64,000 nucleotides of DNA, from positions 1 through 64,000 of the forward strand of contig JABFFZ010000011.1 of NCBI GenBank assembly GCA_013112725.1. Direction: 5' to 3'. Both the position numbers and the translations under genes were made by a program. How positions within the stretch are numbered: the stretch's first letter is position 1; each line of letters starts with the position of its first letter. This DNA comes from Chloroflexota bacterium (GTDB lineage: Bacteria > Chloroflexota > Anaerolineae > Promineifilales > Promineifilaceae). This document shows, one piece after another, positions 7,486-15,933 of the stretch. The notes below the pieces were generated by a model. It ran no database searches. It saw only the letters and a program-made list of their open reading frames with translations, and had not been told where the DNA came from.

Positions 7486-8019
7486 ATGGCCTTTGACATC
7501 CGCGAGACCAGACTGCGCAACGAATATCAGCGGGTGCGTGATCTGGTGAATCGCAGCGAATTTATCCATATTCTGACCACGGAAGGCGACCCCGCCGAAC
7601 GGTACCTGATCCGCTTCACCTGTAAGGGGGTGGAAAAGATTGATACGGTCGGCAAACCTATCCTCCGTGAGAACCATGAGGTAAGCGTTTACCTTCATGC
7701 CGAGTACCCACTCAAACAGCCGCAGTTGAAGTGGCTGACGCCGATTTTTCATCCTAACATTCACGTCACCGGCGCGGTGTGCATTGGCGCCTGGTGGCCG
7801 GCGAAAACGCTAGACGAGCTACTACTGACGTTGGGGGAAATGATTCAGTATAAGAATTATGACCCCAAAGACCCCATGAACTCGAAGGCGGCAGCCTGGG
7901 CCCTGCGCAACAAAGGACTTTTTCCGGTTGACGGCCGTGACCTGAAAGGTCAATCGCTGGCAGACCTGATCGTCCTGGGGGCGGAGGAAGTAGATGACAT
8001 CGGCATCAACATACTCTGA
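7486..8019 (+). CDS. E2-like ubiquitin-conjugating enzyme (UBC fold)
   Basis: 177 residues from ATG 7486, chosen because TGAGG lies 5 nt upstream; an in-frame TTG at 7453 falls in the hairpin. Canonical UBC core: 'YPLKQPQLKWLTPIFHPNIH' region with HPN at 89-91, then catalytic Cys99 in GAVCIG, 'WWPAKTLDELLLTLGEMI', and 'DPKDPMNSKAAA' matching the E2 'NPDDPLNPEAA' segment. This is a full E2 with the eukaryote-type HPN triad, not a degenerate relative. It should take the Ubl as thioester from the E1. The stop overlaps the start of the first JAMM gene by 26 nt, implying translational coupling. Confidence 0.94.
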   Translation: MAFDIRETRLRNEYQRVRDLVNRSEFIHILTTEGDPAERYLIRFTCKGVEKIDTVGKPILRENHEVSVYLHAEYPLKQPQLKWLTPIFHPNIHVTGAVCIGAWWPAKTLDELLLTLGEMIQYKNYDPKDPMNSKAAAWALRNKGLFPVDGRDLKGQSLADLIVLGAEEVDDIGINIL

Positions 8020-9229
8020 GCCAACCCCCGCCCCGGCCCCACCCCCGGCCAATCCCCTACCGGAAGAAGTGCTGAATTTGCCCAAACGGCCGTCACCGCT
8101 GCCGGTGGAAACATGTATTTTGCATGGGCAACGGCCGTCCGCCGGGCAGGTGGTAGTGGCGAACAGCCAGCACGCCCTGGCCCAAATTGCCGACCACAGC
8201 GAAAGCAATCTGCGCTCGGAGTTGGGCGGCGTCCTGCTGGGCCACGTTTCCCGCGACGGCGAAACGCTGCTGGTAGACATCAAGGCCGCCCTGCCCGTCA
8301 ACAGCAGCGACCGGGGGCCGGTGCATTTCACCTTCAACGCCGACGCCTGGAGCCAGATTCACCGCGACCGCAGCGCCCGCTATCCGCATCTGGATATTGT
8401 GGGCTGGTTTCACACCCATCCGGGGTTGGGTGTTTTTTATTCCAGCGATGATGTGGTTGTCCATTCGGCGGCGTTTACGCTGCCCTGGCACGTGGGGCTG
8501 GTGGTAGACCCGGTGCGGCAAGAAGCCGTTTACTTCGGCTGGCAAAAAGGGGTACTGGCCCCCATTAACGGCTATTACGAATTGACCGATGTGCAGCCAG
8601 GCACGGCCGTACCCTGGAAAGTGGTGCGTACATCTGTTTACAACCTGCCCGAATCAGACCTGGCCAGCGGCGTCTATGACCCGGCGGTGCAGTCAACCCG
8701 GCTGGCCGAAGCGGCTTATGGCAGCCACAGCCAGGGCATGACGTTTTCCCCCTCTTCGCGCCATCTGGGGCTGATCGTGGGCAGCGTGGCCCTGGCGTTG
8801 GCGCTGTTCATGCTGCTTTTCTGGATTGTGCCGCTGAACCGCCAGACCAGCCAGATGCAAACAGTGGTCTTGAACATGGCCAATAGCAGCGCCTATCCCA
8901 ATGCCGCCGCCTGCCCCGACCCCCGCCTGCGGTTGATTGCGCCCTTGAATGGCAGCGCAGCGCGGATGGGCAGCCAGGTAGAATTGTTGGGCACGGCCGT
9001 GTACCCCGCTGCCTTCCGTTACCAGATTGACGTGCGCTTGAGTGGGCAGCAGGAGTGGCAAAAAGTGGACGACCGCCGCCGCCCGGCCGAACTGGATGTG
9101 CTGGGAAGCTGGAACACCGGCGAACGCGCCCCCGGCCTGTATGATGTGCGGCTGACGGCCGTAGACCGCAACGCCATCCGCCTGCCGAACAGCCCTGACT
9201 GTGTCATTCAAATGCAACTCATACCGTAA
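7994..9229 (+). CDS. JAMM/JAB metallopeptidase, membrane-anchored, with C-terminal outer domain
   Basis: 411 residues; GGAGG sits 6 nt before ATG 7994, inside the E2 gene. The JAMM motif is complete: Glu76 (SELGG), H140-T-H142-P-x6-S150-x2-D153, the zinc site of Rpn11/CSN5-type deubiquitinases. Residues 1-45 are Pro-rich. A single membrane helix lies at about 257-280, followed by a 130-residue Ig/beta-sandwich-like domain ('PRLRLIAPLNGSAARMG', 'PGLYDVRLTAVD') expected outside the cell. So the peptidase faces the cytoplasm and is tethered to the membrane. Likely role: remove or process the Ubl, possibly near a membrane target. Confidence 0.9.
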   Translation: MTSASTYSEPTPAPAPPPANPLPEEVLNLPKRPSPLPVETCILHGQRPSAGQVVVANSQHALAQIADHSESNLRSELGGVLLGHVSRDGETLLVDIKAALPVNSSDRGPVHFTFNADAWSQIHRDRSARYPHLDIVGWFHTHPGLGVFYSSDDVVVHSAAFTLPWHVGLVVDPVRQEAVYFGWQKGVLAPINGYYELTDVQPGTAVPWKVVRTSVYNLPESDLASGVYDPAVQSTRLAEAAYGSHSQGMTFSPSSRHLGLIVGSVALALALFMLLFWIVPLNRQTSQMQTVVLNMANSSAYPNAAACPDPRLRLIAPLNGSAARMGSQVELLGTAVYPAAFRYQIDVRLSGQQEWQKVDDRRRPAELDVLGSWNTGERAPGLYDVRLTAVDRNAIRLPNSPDCVIQMQLIP

Positions 9230-9292
9230 TTGGGTAATTAGGTAATTAGGTAATTGGCCCAATTACTCAATTACTCAATTACCCAATTACCT
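9227..9292. repeat. Inverted repeat, TAATTGGG family
   Basis: TAATTGGGTAATTAGG-type octamers face AATTACTC/AATTACCC octamers. The repeat begins with the stop codon of the first JAMM gene and ends 8 nt before the second JAMM start. Confidence 0.85.
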
Positions 9293-9300
9293 CTTCCACT

Positions 9301-10407
9301 ATGAACGACGAAACCACACCACCCTTTGTCGCCATTATCAACCTGACGCTGCCCGGTTTGGGTGAACGGTTCAGCGCCAATGTGACGCTGCTGCCGCAGG
9401 ATATGATTCCAACGGACGGCCGTGCCAAACCCCTGCAAGACTGTACCCTGGCCGATCTGCAAGCATATGCCAGCCACCTTGAAGCAGAGGTATGGGAAAC
9501 GTACCAGGAAATCAAGCTGGTAGAAATCGCCAGTGATGAAAACATTCAGCTAGACATTACCATTCACGATGCCGATGGCGACCCGATTGCGCCGGACGAG
9601 GAATGGCTAAAAACGATGGTCGTCTCGTTCCCAGAACCGGTGGCTGATGCCGCTCGTTCTGTGACGGAAACGCCAACTGTTGCCGGGGAGATAGCCGCCG
9701 ACACGGCCGTACCCGAACCAACCACGCCGCCTGAACCGCAGCCGGAACCGGCGTCGGTCGCTGAAGAAGTCGCCGAACCGCGCATTATTGTGGCCGAGAC
9801 GGAATCCGTGCATGAAGAGACAGCAGCAGAAGAGCCAAGGGCCGTGTCCGAAACACCGACCATCGCCCCCAGCCGCGCCCGCGTGCGCATTGCCGGCAAA
9901 CGGCGCCCGATTGGCGACCCCACCTGGGCGGCGGTAGATATTTTCATTGAAGAACCGGCGCTGCGCGCATCCCAGGCGCACGCCCTCAGCAGCCTGAACC
10001 GGGAAGTGGCCGGGGTGCTGGTTGGCCCCCGCCCGGAGAAACAGCCAGACGGCCGTTACATCGTCCACATTCACGATACTATCATTGCCAAATATACCGT
10101 TATGCACGGGGCCAGCGTCACCTACACGCCGGAAAGCTGGCGTTATATGAATGATGTATTGCACGAACGGTATCCAGACGACACGGCCGTGATGGTCGGC
10201 TGGTACCATACCCATCCCGGCTTTGGCATCTTCCTGTCCGGCATGGATTTATTCATTCACCAGAATTTCTTCACCCAAATCTGGCACGTCGCGTTTGTAC
10301 TCGACCCCCGCGCCCACACCAGCGGCTTTTTCTGCTGGAATCGCCACCTCACGGAAGTGAAACCGGTAGATTTCCCCTGGCCGGCCTGGGCGGCAGGGTC
10401 GTGGTAA
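9301..10407 (+). CDS. Second JAMM/JAB metallopeptidase, soluble, with N-terminal extension
   Basis: 368 residues from ATG 9301. Residues 1-110 form a distinct N-terminal domain of strands and one helix, unidentified. Residues 112-195 are a Pro/Glu/Ala/Thr linker. The C-terminal JAMM domain has Glu235 (REVAG) and H303-T-H305-P-x6-S313-x2-D316. No membrane segment is present, unlike the neighbouring paralogue, so the two peptidases probably act in different places or on different conjugates. The 5' spacer carries the TAATTGGG repeat and no clear Shine-Dalgarno. Confidence 0.9.
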   Translation: MNDETTPPFVAIINLTLPGLGERFSANVTLLPQDMIPTDGRAKPLQDCTLADLQAYASHLEAEVWETYQEIKLVEIASDENIQLDITIHDADGDPIAPDEEWLKTMVVSFPEPVADAARSVTETPTVAGEIAADTAVPEPTTPPEPQPEPASVAEEVAEPRIIVAETESVHEETAAEEPRAVSETPTIAPSRARVRIAGKRRPIGDPTWAAVDIFIEEPALRASQAHALSSLNREVAGVLVGPRPEKQPDGRYIVHIHDTIIAKYTVMHGASVTYTPESWRYMNDVLHERYPDDTAVMVGWYHTHPGFGIFLSGMDLFIHQNFFTQIWHVAFVLDPRAHTSGFFCWNRHLTEVKPVDFPWPAWAAGSW

Positions 10408-10496
10408 TTGAGTAATTGCGGAATTGGGTAATTAAAGAGTGGGTAATTGTTGTATAATGCCCACAATTACGCAATTGCCAAATTACCCAATTACTT
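10404..10496. repeat. TAATTGGG-family inverted repeat with TATAAT in the loop
   Basis: Degenerate TAATTGAG/TAATTGCG/AATTGGG units on the left face AATTACGC, AATTGCC and AATTACCC on the right. A perfect TATAAT (10453-10458) lies in the central region, so the repeat may carry a promoter for the two RING genes; no good -35 is visible. Confidence 0.75.
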
Positions 10497-10502
10497 CTTA
10501 AG

Positions 10503-10934
10503 ATGGCCGAACAAGAATTACCACCCATCACCATTACGGATAATGACATCAACGAAGTAAACCAGCTCAGTTTGCATTGTCCTATTTGCGCCAACCCGGT
10601 AGAAAACCATATGACCGAGCGGGCGTTGCAGCCGGTTGTGTGCCGCCAATGTGGTACGCTGTATCACAAAGTGTGCTGGGAACAGGGTGGCGGCAAATGC
10701 GCTGTGTTGGGCTGTGCCCACACGGAATACCGCGTCTACGGCACCCAAATGCGCCCGGTGTTGAAGGTAGAGTATAAAGATATACCCAAACCGCCATTGA
10801 ACGGCCGTCCCCCCATCTCCCCCACCACCAAACAACTCAAAGAACAACAACGTCGCCAGGTGGAACAACTCCGCCGCCCCGGCCTGCTGCAGCGCCTCTG
10901 GCAATGGCTGCTCGACCAGATCAAGATCGGGTAG
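10503..10934 (+). CDS. RING-like zinc-finger protein, candidate E3
   Basis: 143 residues. Eight candidate ligands in RING order: C26-x2-C29, C47-x2-C50, H55-x2-C58, C66-x4-C71, with 'LYHKVCW' typical of RING and related treble-clef folds. Linker 80-110 is Pro-rich. The C-terminal helix ('LLQRLWQWLLDQIKIG') is amphipathic and might contact membrane or partner. Placement straight after E1, Ubl, E2 and two JAMM genes supports an E3-like or adaptor role; a prokaryotic RING has been described in such neighbourhoods by Burroughs, Iyer and Aravind. Activity is inferred. Confidence 0.82.
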   Translation: MAEQELPPITITDNDINEVNQLSLHCPICANPVENHMTERALQPVVCRQCGTLYHKVCWEQGGGKCAVLGCAHTEYRVYGTQMRPVLKVEYKDIPKPPLNGRPPISPTTKQLKEQQRRQVEQLRRPGLLQRLWQWLLDQIKIG

Positions 10935-11009
10935 CACGTGGCAAGTAGCAGGTGGCAGGTAATCACCGCGTTGCCTTCATCGCTCACCCCTTCACCTGCT
11001 CACCTCATC
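10931..11009. repeat. Intergenic repeat (GTGGCAAGTAGCAGGTGGCAG family)
   Basis: CACGTGGCAAGTAGCAGGTG on the left faces CACCTGCTCACCTCATCACC on the right, ending just before the second RING gene. The same family lies at 43281-43342 and around 59551-59640. Confidence 0.6.
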
Positions 11010-11017
11010 ACCCCATC

Positions 11018-11458
11018 ATGCTTCTCCCCATCACCGTTGACAAGCAATCCCCCTTTCTGGGCGAGGAGTGCGCCCTGTGCAAAGACCCGCTGACACCGGG
11101 TGATGTGGTCATCGTCTGCCCCGAAGATGGCAGCCGTCACCATGATCGCTGCTGGATAGCCAACGGCAACAAATGCGCCGCCTACGGCTGCCGGGGTCAC
11201 GGCGAAATCACCCTGGCGTCCGCGCCGCCGGCATCCGCGCCGCCGGCACCTGCTCACCCTCTCACCCCCTCACCTGCTCATACTCGTCCCCCTGCTCACT
11301 ACACCCTCGCCAACAGCTGCCTCATCCTGGCTATCGCCATCGCCATTATCCTCTGCGCTGTGGGCTGTTTTGGGTTGTGGGCCATTGCCGACTATCTGAT
11401 GCTGCACGTCTGGAATCTACCCTACCGCGCCCCCTTCTCCGGTTTTATCTTGCCTTGA
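11018..11458 (+). CDS. Membrane-anchored RING-like zinc protein
   Basis: 146 residues from ATG 11018; the upstream in-frame GTG at 10952 falls in an intergenic repeat and is rejected. Ligand series C18-x2-C21, C34, H41/H42, C45, C53, C58 resembles the first RING protein ('RHHDRCW...NKCAAYGC' versus 'LYHKVCW...GKCAVLGC'), so they are paralogues. An Ala/Pro linker (66-95) leads to one hydrophobic helix (about 98-122). The zinc domain should be cytoplasmic and tethered. Candidate E3 or recruiter working with the membrane-anchored JAMM. Last gene of the locus; convergent with the response regulator 47 bp away. Confidence 0.8.
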   Translation: MLLPITVDKQSPFLGEECALCKDPLTPGDVVIVCPEDGSRHHDRCWIANGNKCAAYGCRGHGEITLASAPPASAPPAPAHPLTPSPAHTRPPAHYTLANSCLILAIAIAIILCAVGCFGLWAIADYLMLHVWNLPYRAPFSGFILP

Positions 11459-11505
11459 AAATAGGGACTGGTGGCTGGTGCCAGCAACCAACCACGGCCA
11501 CCATC

Positions 11506-12171
11506 TTACTCCCGCCGCACCACCCCTTCCCGCCAGGCGTAAACGGCCGCTTGCGTCCGATCCGCCAGGTGTAATTTGCTCAGGATATTGCTCACGTGGC
11601 TTTTGACCGTTTTCTCACTGATGGTCAACCGTTCGGCGATGTCACTGTTGCTCAATCCGGCCGCAATCAGCCGCAGCGTTTCCATTTCCCGCTCGCTTAA
11701 CTCGGTAAAGGGGTTGATGGCGCCCGTGTGGGCGCTGGTGCGCGCCCCGTGCAGTTCTTGCACCACACGGGCCGCCACACGGGGATGGAGAACGGCCTCG
11801 CCCACCGCCGCTTTACGTACCGTATCGGCCAATTCCTCTGGGCCAATGTCCTTGAGTACATAGGAAAGCGCCCCGGCGCGTATGGCCGGGAAGATATGCT
11901 CATCCTGATGGTAGGAGGTAAGGACGATAACCTGGGTGCGTGGACTGGTTTGTTTTACGCGGCGAGTCGCTTCCACGCCATCCATGCCCGGCATAATCAA
12001 ATCCATCAACACAATATCGGGGGCGAATTGGCTAACCAGGGCAACGGCCGTCTCCCCCGATTCCGCCTCGCCCACTACCTCAATGTCCGGCTGGGTGTCC
12101 AGAAATGCCCGCACCCCCTGCCGCACCAGATGATGATCGTCTACCAGCAGCACTGTAATTGGTTCATTCAT
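11506..12171 (-). CDS. NarL/LuxR-family response regulator (LiaR/VraR-like)
   Basis: 221 residues. Receiver domain with acidic pair D11-D12, phospho-acceptor D57 (LMDLIMPGMDG), Thr in LTSYH and Lys in VLKDI. The C-terminal LuxR helix-turn-helix is 'LSEREMETLRLIAAGLSN' ... 'ISEKTVKSHVSNILSKL'. Its start overlaps the end of the histidine kinase gene by 4 nt, so the two are translated together. Likely regulates cell-envelope or exporter genes, perhaps the ABC-2 exporter upstream. Confidence 0.93.
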   Translation of the reverse strand: MNEPITVLLVDDHHLVRQGVRAFLDTQPDIEVVGEAESGETAVALVSQFAPDIVLMDLIMPGMDGVEATRRVKQTSPRTQVIVLTSYHQDEHIFPAIRAGALSYVLKDIGPEELADTVRKAAVGEAVLHPRVAARVVQELHGARTSAHTGAINPFTELSEREMETLRLIAAGLSNSDIAERLTISEKTVKSHVSNILSKLHLADRTQAAVYAWREGVVRRE

Positions 12172-13844
12172 AGTTCGGCCCTAACTGTTGTCCCTTTTCC
12201 CGGTTGGCTGGTCAATTGCAGCCGCCCGCCCAAACCAGCCAGCCGCTCCCGCATCCCCAGGATGCCCATCCCCTGGATGCCCAAGCCGCCGGTCACGGCT
12301 TGGGTATCAAAACCCCGGCCATTATCGGCGATGGTCAGGGTGACGCCGGCTACTTCCCAGACCAGGTGTATGTTGACCTGGCTGGCGCCACTGTGGCGGG
12401 CCACATTGGCTAACGCTTCCTGCCCCACGCGGAAAAGGGCCTGCTCGGCCGGCAGGGGCAACGGCCGTTGTCCCTGCACATTAAATTCAACCGGGATATT
12501 GTTCTGGCGTGACCAGGTGGCGGCGTAATCGCGCAAGGCAGCGACCAATCCCTGGTCATCTAAAGCCGCCGGACGCAGTTCTTGAATCAGCGTGGTCAAC
12601 TCTTGCTGCGCCTGCCGGGCCAACGCTTCTGCCTCCACCAGCCGGTCAGCGGCGGCAGCCGGGTTTTCGGCCAACACCGTCCTGGCTGCGCCAATTTGCA
12701 TGGCGGTGGCAAAAATTTGCTGCTTGACGGCGTCGTGCAAATCGCGGGCCAGCCGGTTGCGCTCTTCCAGGGCGGCCAACTCCTGGCGGGTGTGCAGCAA
12801 ATTTTGCAGTTGCTCGGCCATCTGATTCAGGCGACGGCTGAGCTGGCCCAGCTCATCCTGGGAGGCATCGTGGGCAACGGCCGTGAAATCCCCCCTGCTC
12901 CATTGATCGGCCGCCTGGGCCACTGTGCCAATACGCCGGGTCAGTTGGCGGGCTGTGAGAAAGCCGAAAACCGTGCCAATAAAACCGGCCATCAGCGCCA
13001 GCGGTATCAGGCTGTACAAGAGCATGGTCAGCAGCGGCCCGACCGTTTCACTGTTCAGGGCGGGCAAGGGCAGGGTGATCATGAGGACGCCCAGCAAACG
13101 GCCGTCGTCGCCGACCAGCGGAAACAGGTTAACCAGTTGTCCACCCGGCAGGGTATAGCGCAGGTTGTCCAGGTCTCGCTCCCCCTGCTGCACGGCAGTA
13201 AACGACTCCATCAGGCGGGGCCAGGAATCGAAAGCAAACGGCCGTTCACCGGCAATGAAATCTGGCGGCGGCCGATTTTGCGCCAGCAAATAACCGGCGG
13301 CGTCAAGAACGTAGACCGGCTGTTCCCCGCCGAAACTGAAACGCCAATTCCCGGCGCTGTTTTGCTCACCCAGATTGCGGGCAATGGTGAAGCCGGTGTC
13401 GGCAGCCGATGTTTCTGGGGTACGGTCTTCGGCACGGCCGTCAAACGTCCGCTGCACCCAATTATTCAATCCTTCCAGATCGGGTGGTTCCGTTTGTAGA
13501 TATTGCTGTACCTCCACCGCATAGAGTTCATGCAAGGCGTTGCCCATCGCATGGATGAGAAAATTGGAGCGAACGAAGACCAGCAGCGCCACCAACAGCA
13601 GCAGTTCCACCATCAGCAAGGCGGCTACCGTCACCACCGTGTAGGAGAAGGTAAGCCGCCATTGCAACCGTTTTTTGTGCAGCCGCATGAATGAGAAAAA
13701 AAAGAAGGTCAGGCCAAAAAAAGCAGAAAGCGCCATTGCCCATAACCAATCTACCCGTTGATTGACCAGATAGCTGATGGCTACCGCGCCGACAAAAACG
13801 GCAGCGGTACCACCAAGAATAGGCAAAAATGTGCGATCTTTCAT
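12168..13844 (-). CDS. Membrane sensor histidine kinase, HisKA_3 type (LiaS/NarX-like)
   Basis: 558 residues. Three membrane helices lie in the first 100 residues (6-28, about 33-52, about 63-92), then an outer sensor region to about 270, another helix ('LIPLALMAGFIGTVFGFLTA'), HAMP, a HisKA_3 dimerisation helix with the phospho-acceptor in RLARDLHDAVKQQ, and a HATPase_c domain ('NVARHSGA', 'DNGRGFD', 'GLGIQGMGILGMRERL'). Partner of the response regulator it overlaps. The signal is unknown. Confidence 0.93.
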   Translation of the reverse strand: MKDRTFLPILGGTAAVFVGAVAISYLVNQRVDWLWAMALSAFFGLTFFFFSFMRLHKKRLQWRLTFSYTVVTVAALLMVELLLLVALLVFVRSNFLIHAMGNALHELYAVEVQQYLQTEPPDLEGLNNWVQRTFDGRAEDRTPETSAADTGFTIARNLGEQNSAGNWRFSFGGEQPVYVLDAAGYLLAQNRPPPDFIAGERPFAFDSWPRLMESFTAVQQGERDLDNLRYTLPGGQLVNLFPLVGDDGRLLGVLMITLPLPALNSETVGPLLTMLLYSLIPLALMAGFIGTVFGFLTARQLTRRIGTVAQAADQWSRGDFTAVAHDASQDELGQLSRRLNQMAEQLQNLLHTRQELAALEERNRLARDLHDAVKQQIFATAMQIGAARTVLAENPAAAADRLVEAEALARQAQQELTTLIQELRPAALDDQGLVAALRDYAATWSRQNNIPVEFNVQGQRPLPLPAEQALFRVGQEALANVARHSGASQVNIHLVWEVAGVTLTIADNGRGFDTQAVTGGLGIQGMGILGMRERLAGLGGRLQLTSQPGKGTTVRAEL

Positions 13845-13859
13845 AACGATAACCTTATC

Positions 13860-13913
13860 GTGAGGCGTGATGCGTGAAACCTCTTATCACGCATCACGCC
13901 TCACGCATCACGT
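13860..13913. repeat. Inverted repeat, GTGATGCGTGA family
   Basis: GTGAGGCGTGATGCGTGA faces TCACGCATCACGCCTCACGC between the kinase gene and the ABC permease gene, just upstream of the kinase start. Same family near 23513, 24988, 35662 and 52888. Confidence 0.85.
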
Positions 13914-13946
13914 CTGATCCCACGAAATCCCGTAGAGCCTTTAGCG

Positions 13947-14801
13947 TTATCCACCCAAATCCTGACGGCGGAAGATGGCGATGGAGAGGGCGATAAAAGC
14001 GACACTGTAGAGGGCGATGCCGAGGGCTGCCGCGCCAGGCTCCAGATATTGTATAGGTGGCGCAGCCTGCCCGCCAACTTCGACGGTCGTGGTTGTGCCG
14101 ATGGATAACATGCCCTGGGCTAATCCGGCGGGGATATAACGGCCAATTTCTGCCCATATGCCCCCGGCAAAAGTGAGAAGTTGGACGGCAATGCCTTCCA
14201 GCAGCAAGATGTAGGCCAACCCGCCACCCACCGCCACAATGACGGAACGGGTAGCCACAGCCAGGAAGAAAGCCAGCCCGGCATAAGGCAGCAAGGAATA
14301 GGCTGTGGCCAGGGTGGTGGCCACCAGGCGACCCCATTCAACCGTATCCACCGGAATATGGCCGAGGAGAATCTGGCTGAACACGGCCGTGACCAGCCCA
14401 CCCAGTAACAGCGGCGTCAATACCAACAGCAAGGCGGGCAGCAGCAGGGCAGCAAATTTAGCCGCCAGGAATGTACCACGCGGCACCCCCCGGCTGAGCC
14501 ACAATTGCAGCGTGCGCCAGGTATATTCCTGAGCTACTACCGCCCCCACCAGAATGACAATCAAGATGCCACCCAAACTGGGGCCGGCTGCCAACCCCAC
14601 CGACTGCACCAACCCCATCGGCCAGACCAACGTCTGCTCCAGTTGGGCCGCTGCCGGATTACTGCCATCCATCCGGCTGATGGCAAAAAACAGGGTGTTC
14701 AAAACCAGCACACCCACACCAATGATGATCAATTCCACGCGCAAAATGGTGCGCTTCAACAGTTTTTGTTGTTCAATGCGTAACATATTCCAGAACATCA
14801 T
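13947..14801 (-). CDS. ABC-2 type transporter permease
   Basis: 284 residues with six predicted membrane helices in the ABC-2 pattern: an N-terminal helix ('VELIIIGVGVLVLNTLFFAI'), a cytoplasmic region 'YTWRTLQLWLSRGVPRG' that couples to the ATPase, and a C-terminal pair. Starts 4 nt inside the end of the ATPase gene. Forms an exporter with it; the substrate (lipid, peptide or drug) is unknown. The adjacent two-component pair is a plausible regulator. Confidence 0.88.
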   Translation of the reverse strand: MMFWNMLRIEQQKLLKRTILRVELIIIGVGVLVLNTLFFAISRMDGSNPAAAQLEQTLVWPMGLVQSVGLAAGPSLGGILIVILVGAVVAQEYTWRTLQLWLSRGVPRGTFLAAKFAALLLPALLLVLTPLLLGGLVTAVFSQILLGHIPVDTVEWGRLVATTLATAYSLLPYAGLAFFLAVATRSVIVAVGGGLAYILLLEGIAVQLLTFAGGIWAEIGRYIPAGLAQGMLSIGTTTTVEVGGQAAPPIQYLEPGAAALGIALYSVAFIALSIAIFRRQDLGG

Positions 14802-15700
14802 ACACTCTCCGTCATTTCTAAAAATAGACTTTCCAGGTCTACCCGTTGGGTGATAACTTCGCCGGGGTAGATGTCGTGTTGGACCAGGTGGCGGACGATG
14901 TCTTCGCCGCTGACGCCGCTGACTTCCAGGTAACGGCCGTTTGCCGATAACCGCTCCACACCGGCTAATGATTGCAGCGCCGCCTGCGCCTGCGCGGGGG
15001 AGGTCACACCCACTTTTACCGTCATCTTCTGCTGGCCGAGCAGGTCACTGACCTTGCCCTGGGCCACAATTTGGCCCCGGTTCAAAACGGCCACCCGGTC
15101 ACAGATTTGCTCCACTTCGTAGAGCAGATGGCTGCTCAAAAAGATGGTCACGCCATCGGCCACCAGGTCACGCAGCAGTTGGCGCATTTCGCGCATACCT
15201 TTAGGGTCAAGCCCATTGGTGGGTTCATCGAGGATGATCAGGTCAGGACGGTGCAGCAGGGCAGCCGCCAGCCCGATGCGCTGCTTCATGCCGGTGGAAT
15301 AACTGGACACTTTGCGGTAGGCGGCGTCGCTCATGCCCACACGCTCAATGACTTCGGCAATACGGCCGTCAGACACATCATCAGACAGCCTGGCCAGCAG
15401 CCGCAGGTTGTCCCGCCCCGACAGGTAAGGCAGCAAGGCAGGCGCGCCCACCAGGGAACCGACGCGGCGCAACGGCCGTGTCTGGTTGGGGCTGACGGGC
15501 TGCCCAAACAGTTCAACCTGCCCGGCGCTGGGGGACACCAGCCCCAACACCATGCCAATGGTCGTCGTTTTGCCGGCGCCGTTTGGCCCCAAAAAACCAA
15601 ACAGCTCGCCGGTGTGAAGCTGTAAATTGACCTGGTTTACGGCCGTGACCGGGCCAAATGTTTTACTCAGGTTATGGGTCTGCAAAATGGTGTTGCTCAT
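14798..15700 (-). CDS. ABC-2 transporter ATP-binding protein
   Basis: 300 residues. Walker A GPNGAGKTT (about 38-46), signature YSTGMKQR, Walker B LIILDEPTNGLD, H-loop SSHLLYEVEQ, and a C-terminal extension (230-300) typical of CcmA/BcrA-type ATPases of ABC-2 exporters. First gene of the exporter operon, with a good AAGGAGAT box just before the ATG. Powers export by the overlapping permease. Confidence 0.93.
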   Translation of the reverse strand: MSNTILQTHNLSKTFGPVTAVNQVNLQLHTGELFGFLGPNGAGKTTTIGMVLGLVSPSAGQVELFGQPVSPNQTRPLRRVGSLVGAPALLPYLSGRDNLRLLARLSDDVSDGRIAEVIERVGMSDAAYRKVSSYSTGMKQRIGLAAALLHRPDLIILDEPTNGLDPKGMREMRQLLRDLVADGVTIFLSSHLLYEVEQICDRVAVLNRGQIVAQGKVSDLLGQQKMTVKVGVTSPAQAQAALQSLAGVERLSANGRYLEVSGVSGEDIVRHLVQHDIYPGEVITQRVDLESLFLEMTESV

Positions 15701-15933
15701 AAGTAAATCTCCTTATGACCCGCAGTATAGAGAATGTGACGGCCGTTCACATGGGTCTGGAGGATGAACCGGCATGGGGCTGGGGGCTGATTTGACGGGC
15801 TGGCTTAACGGCCGTCACCACACGCCGTGTTTTTATTATCCATAACCTTGCCGAAGGACAGGCCTGCTTGTATTTGAAATGGCAGATTGTCTGTTTATGC
15901 CTGTTTGCTGGAGGTTGATATAATTAAGTCAAG

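Noticed and set aside
12582..13499. 305-codon plus-strand frame opposite the histidine kinase
   Set aside because: Gln/Gly/His-rich shadow of the kinase gene; no start signal.
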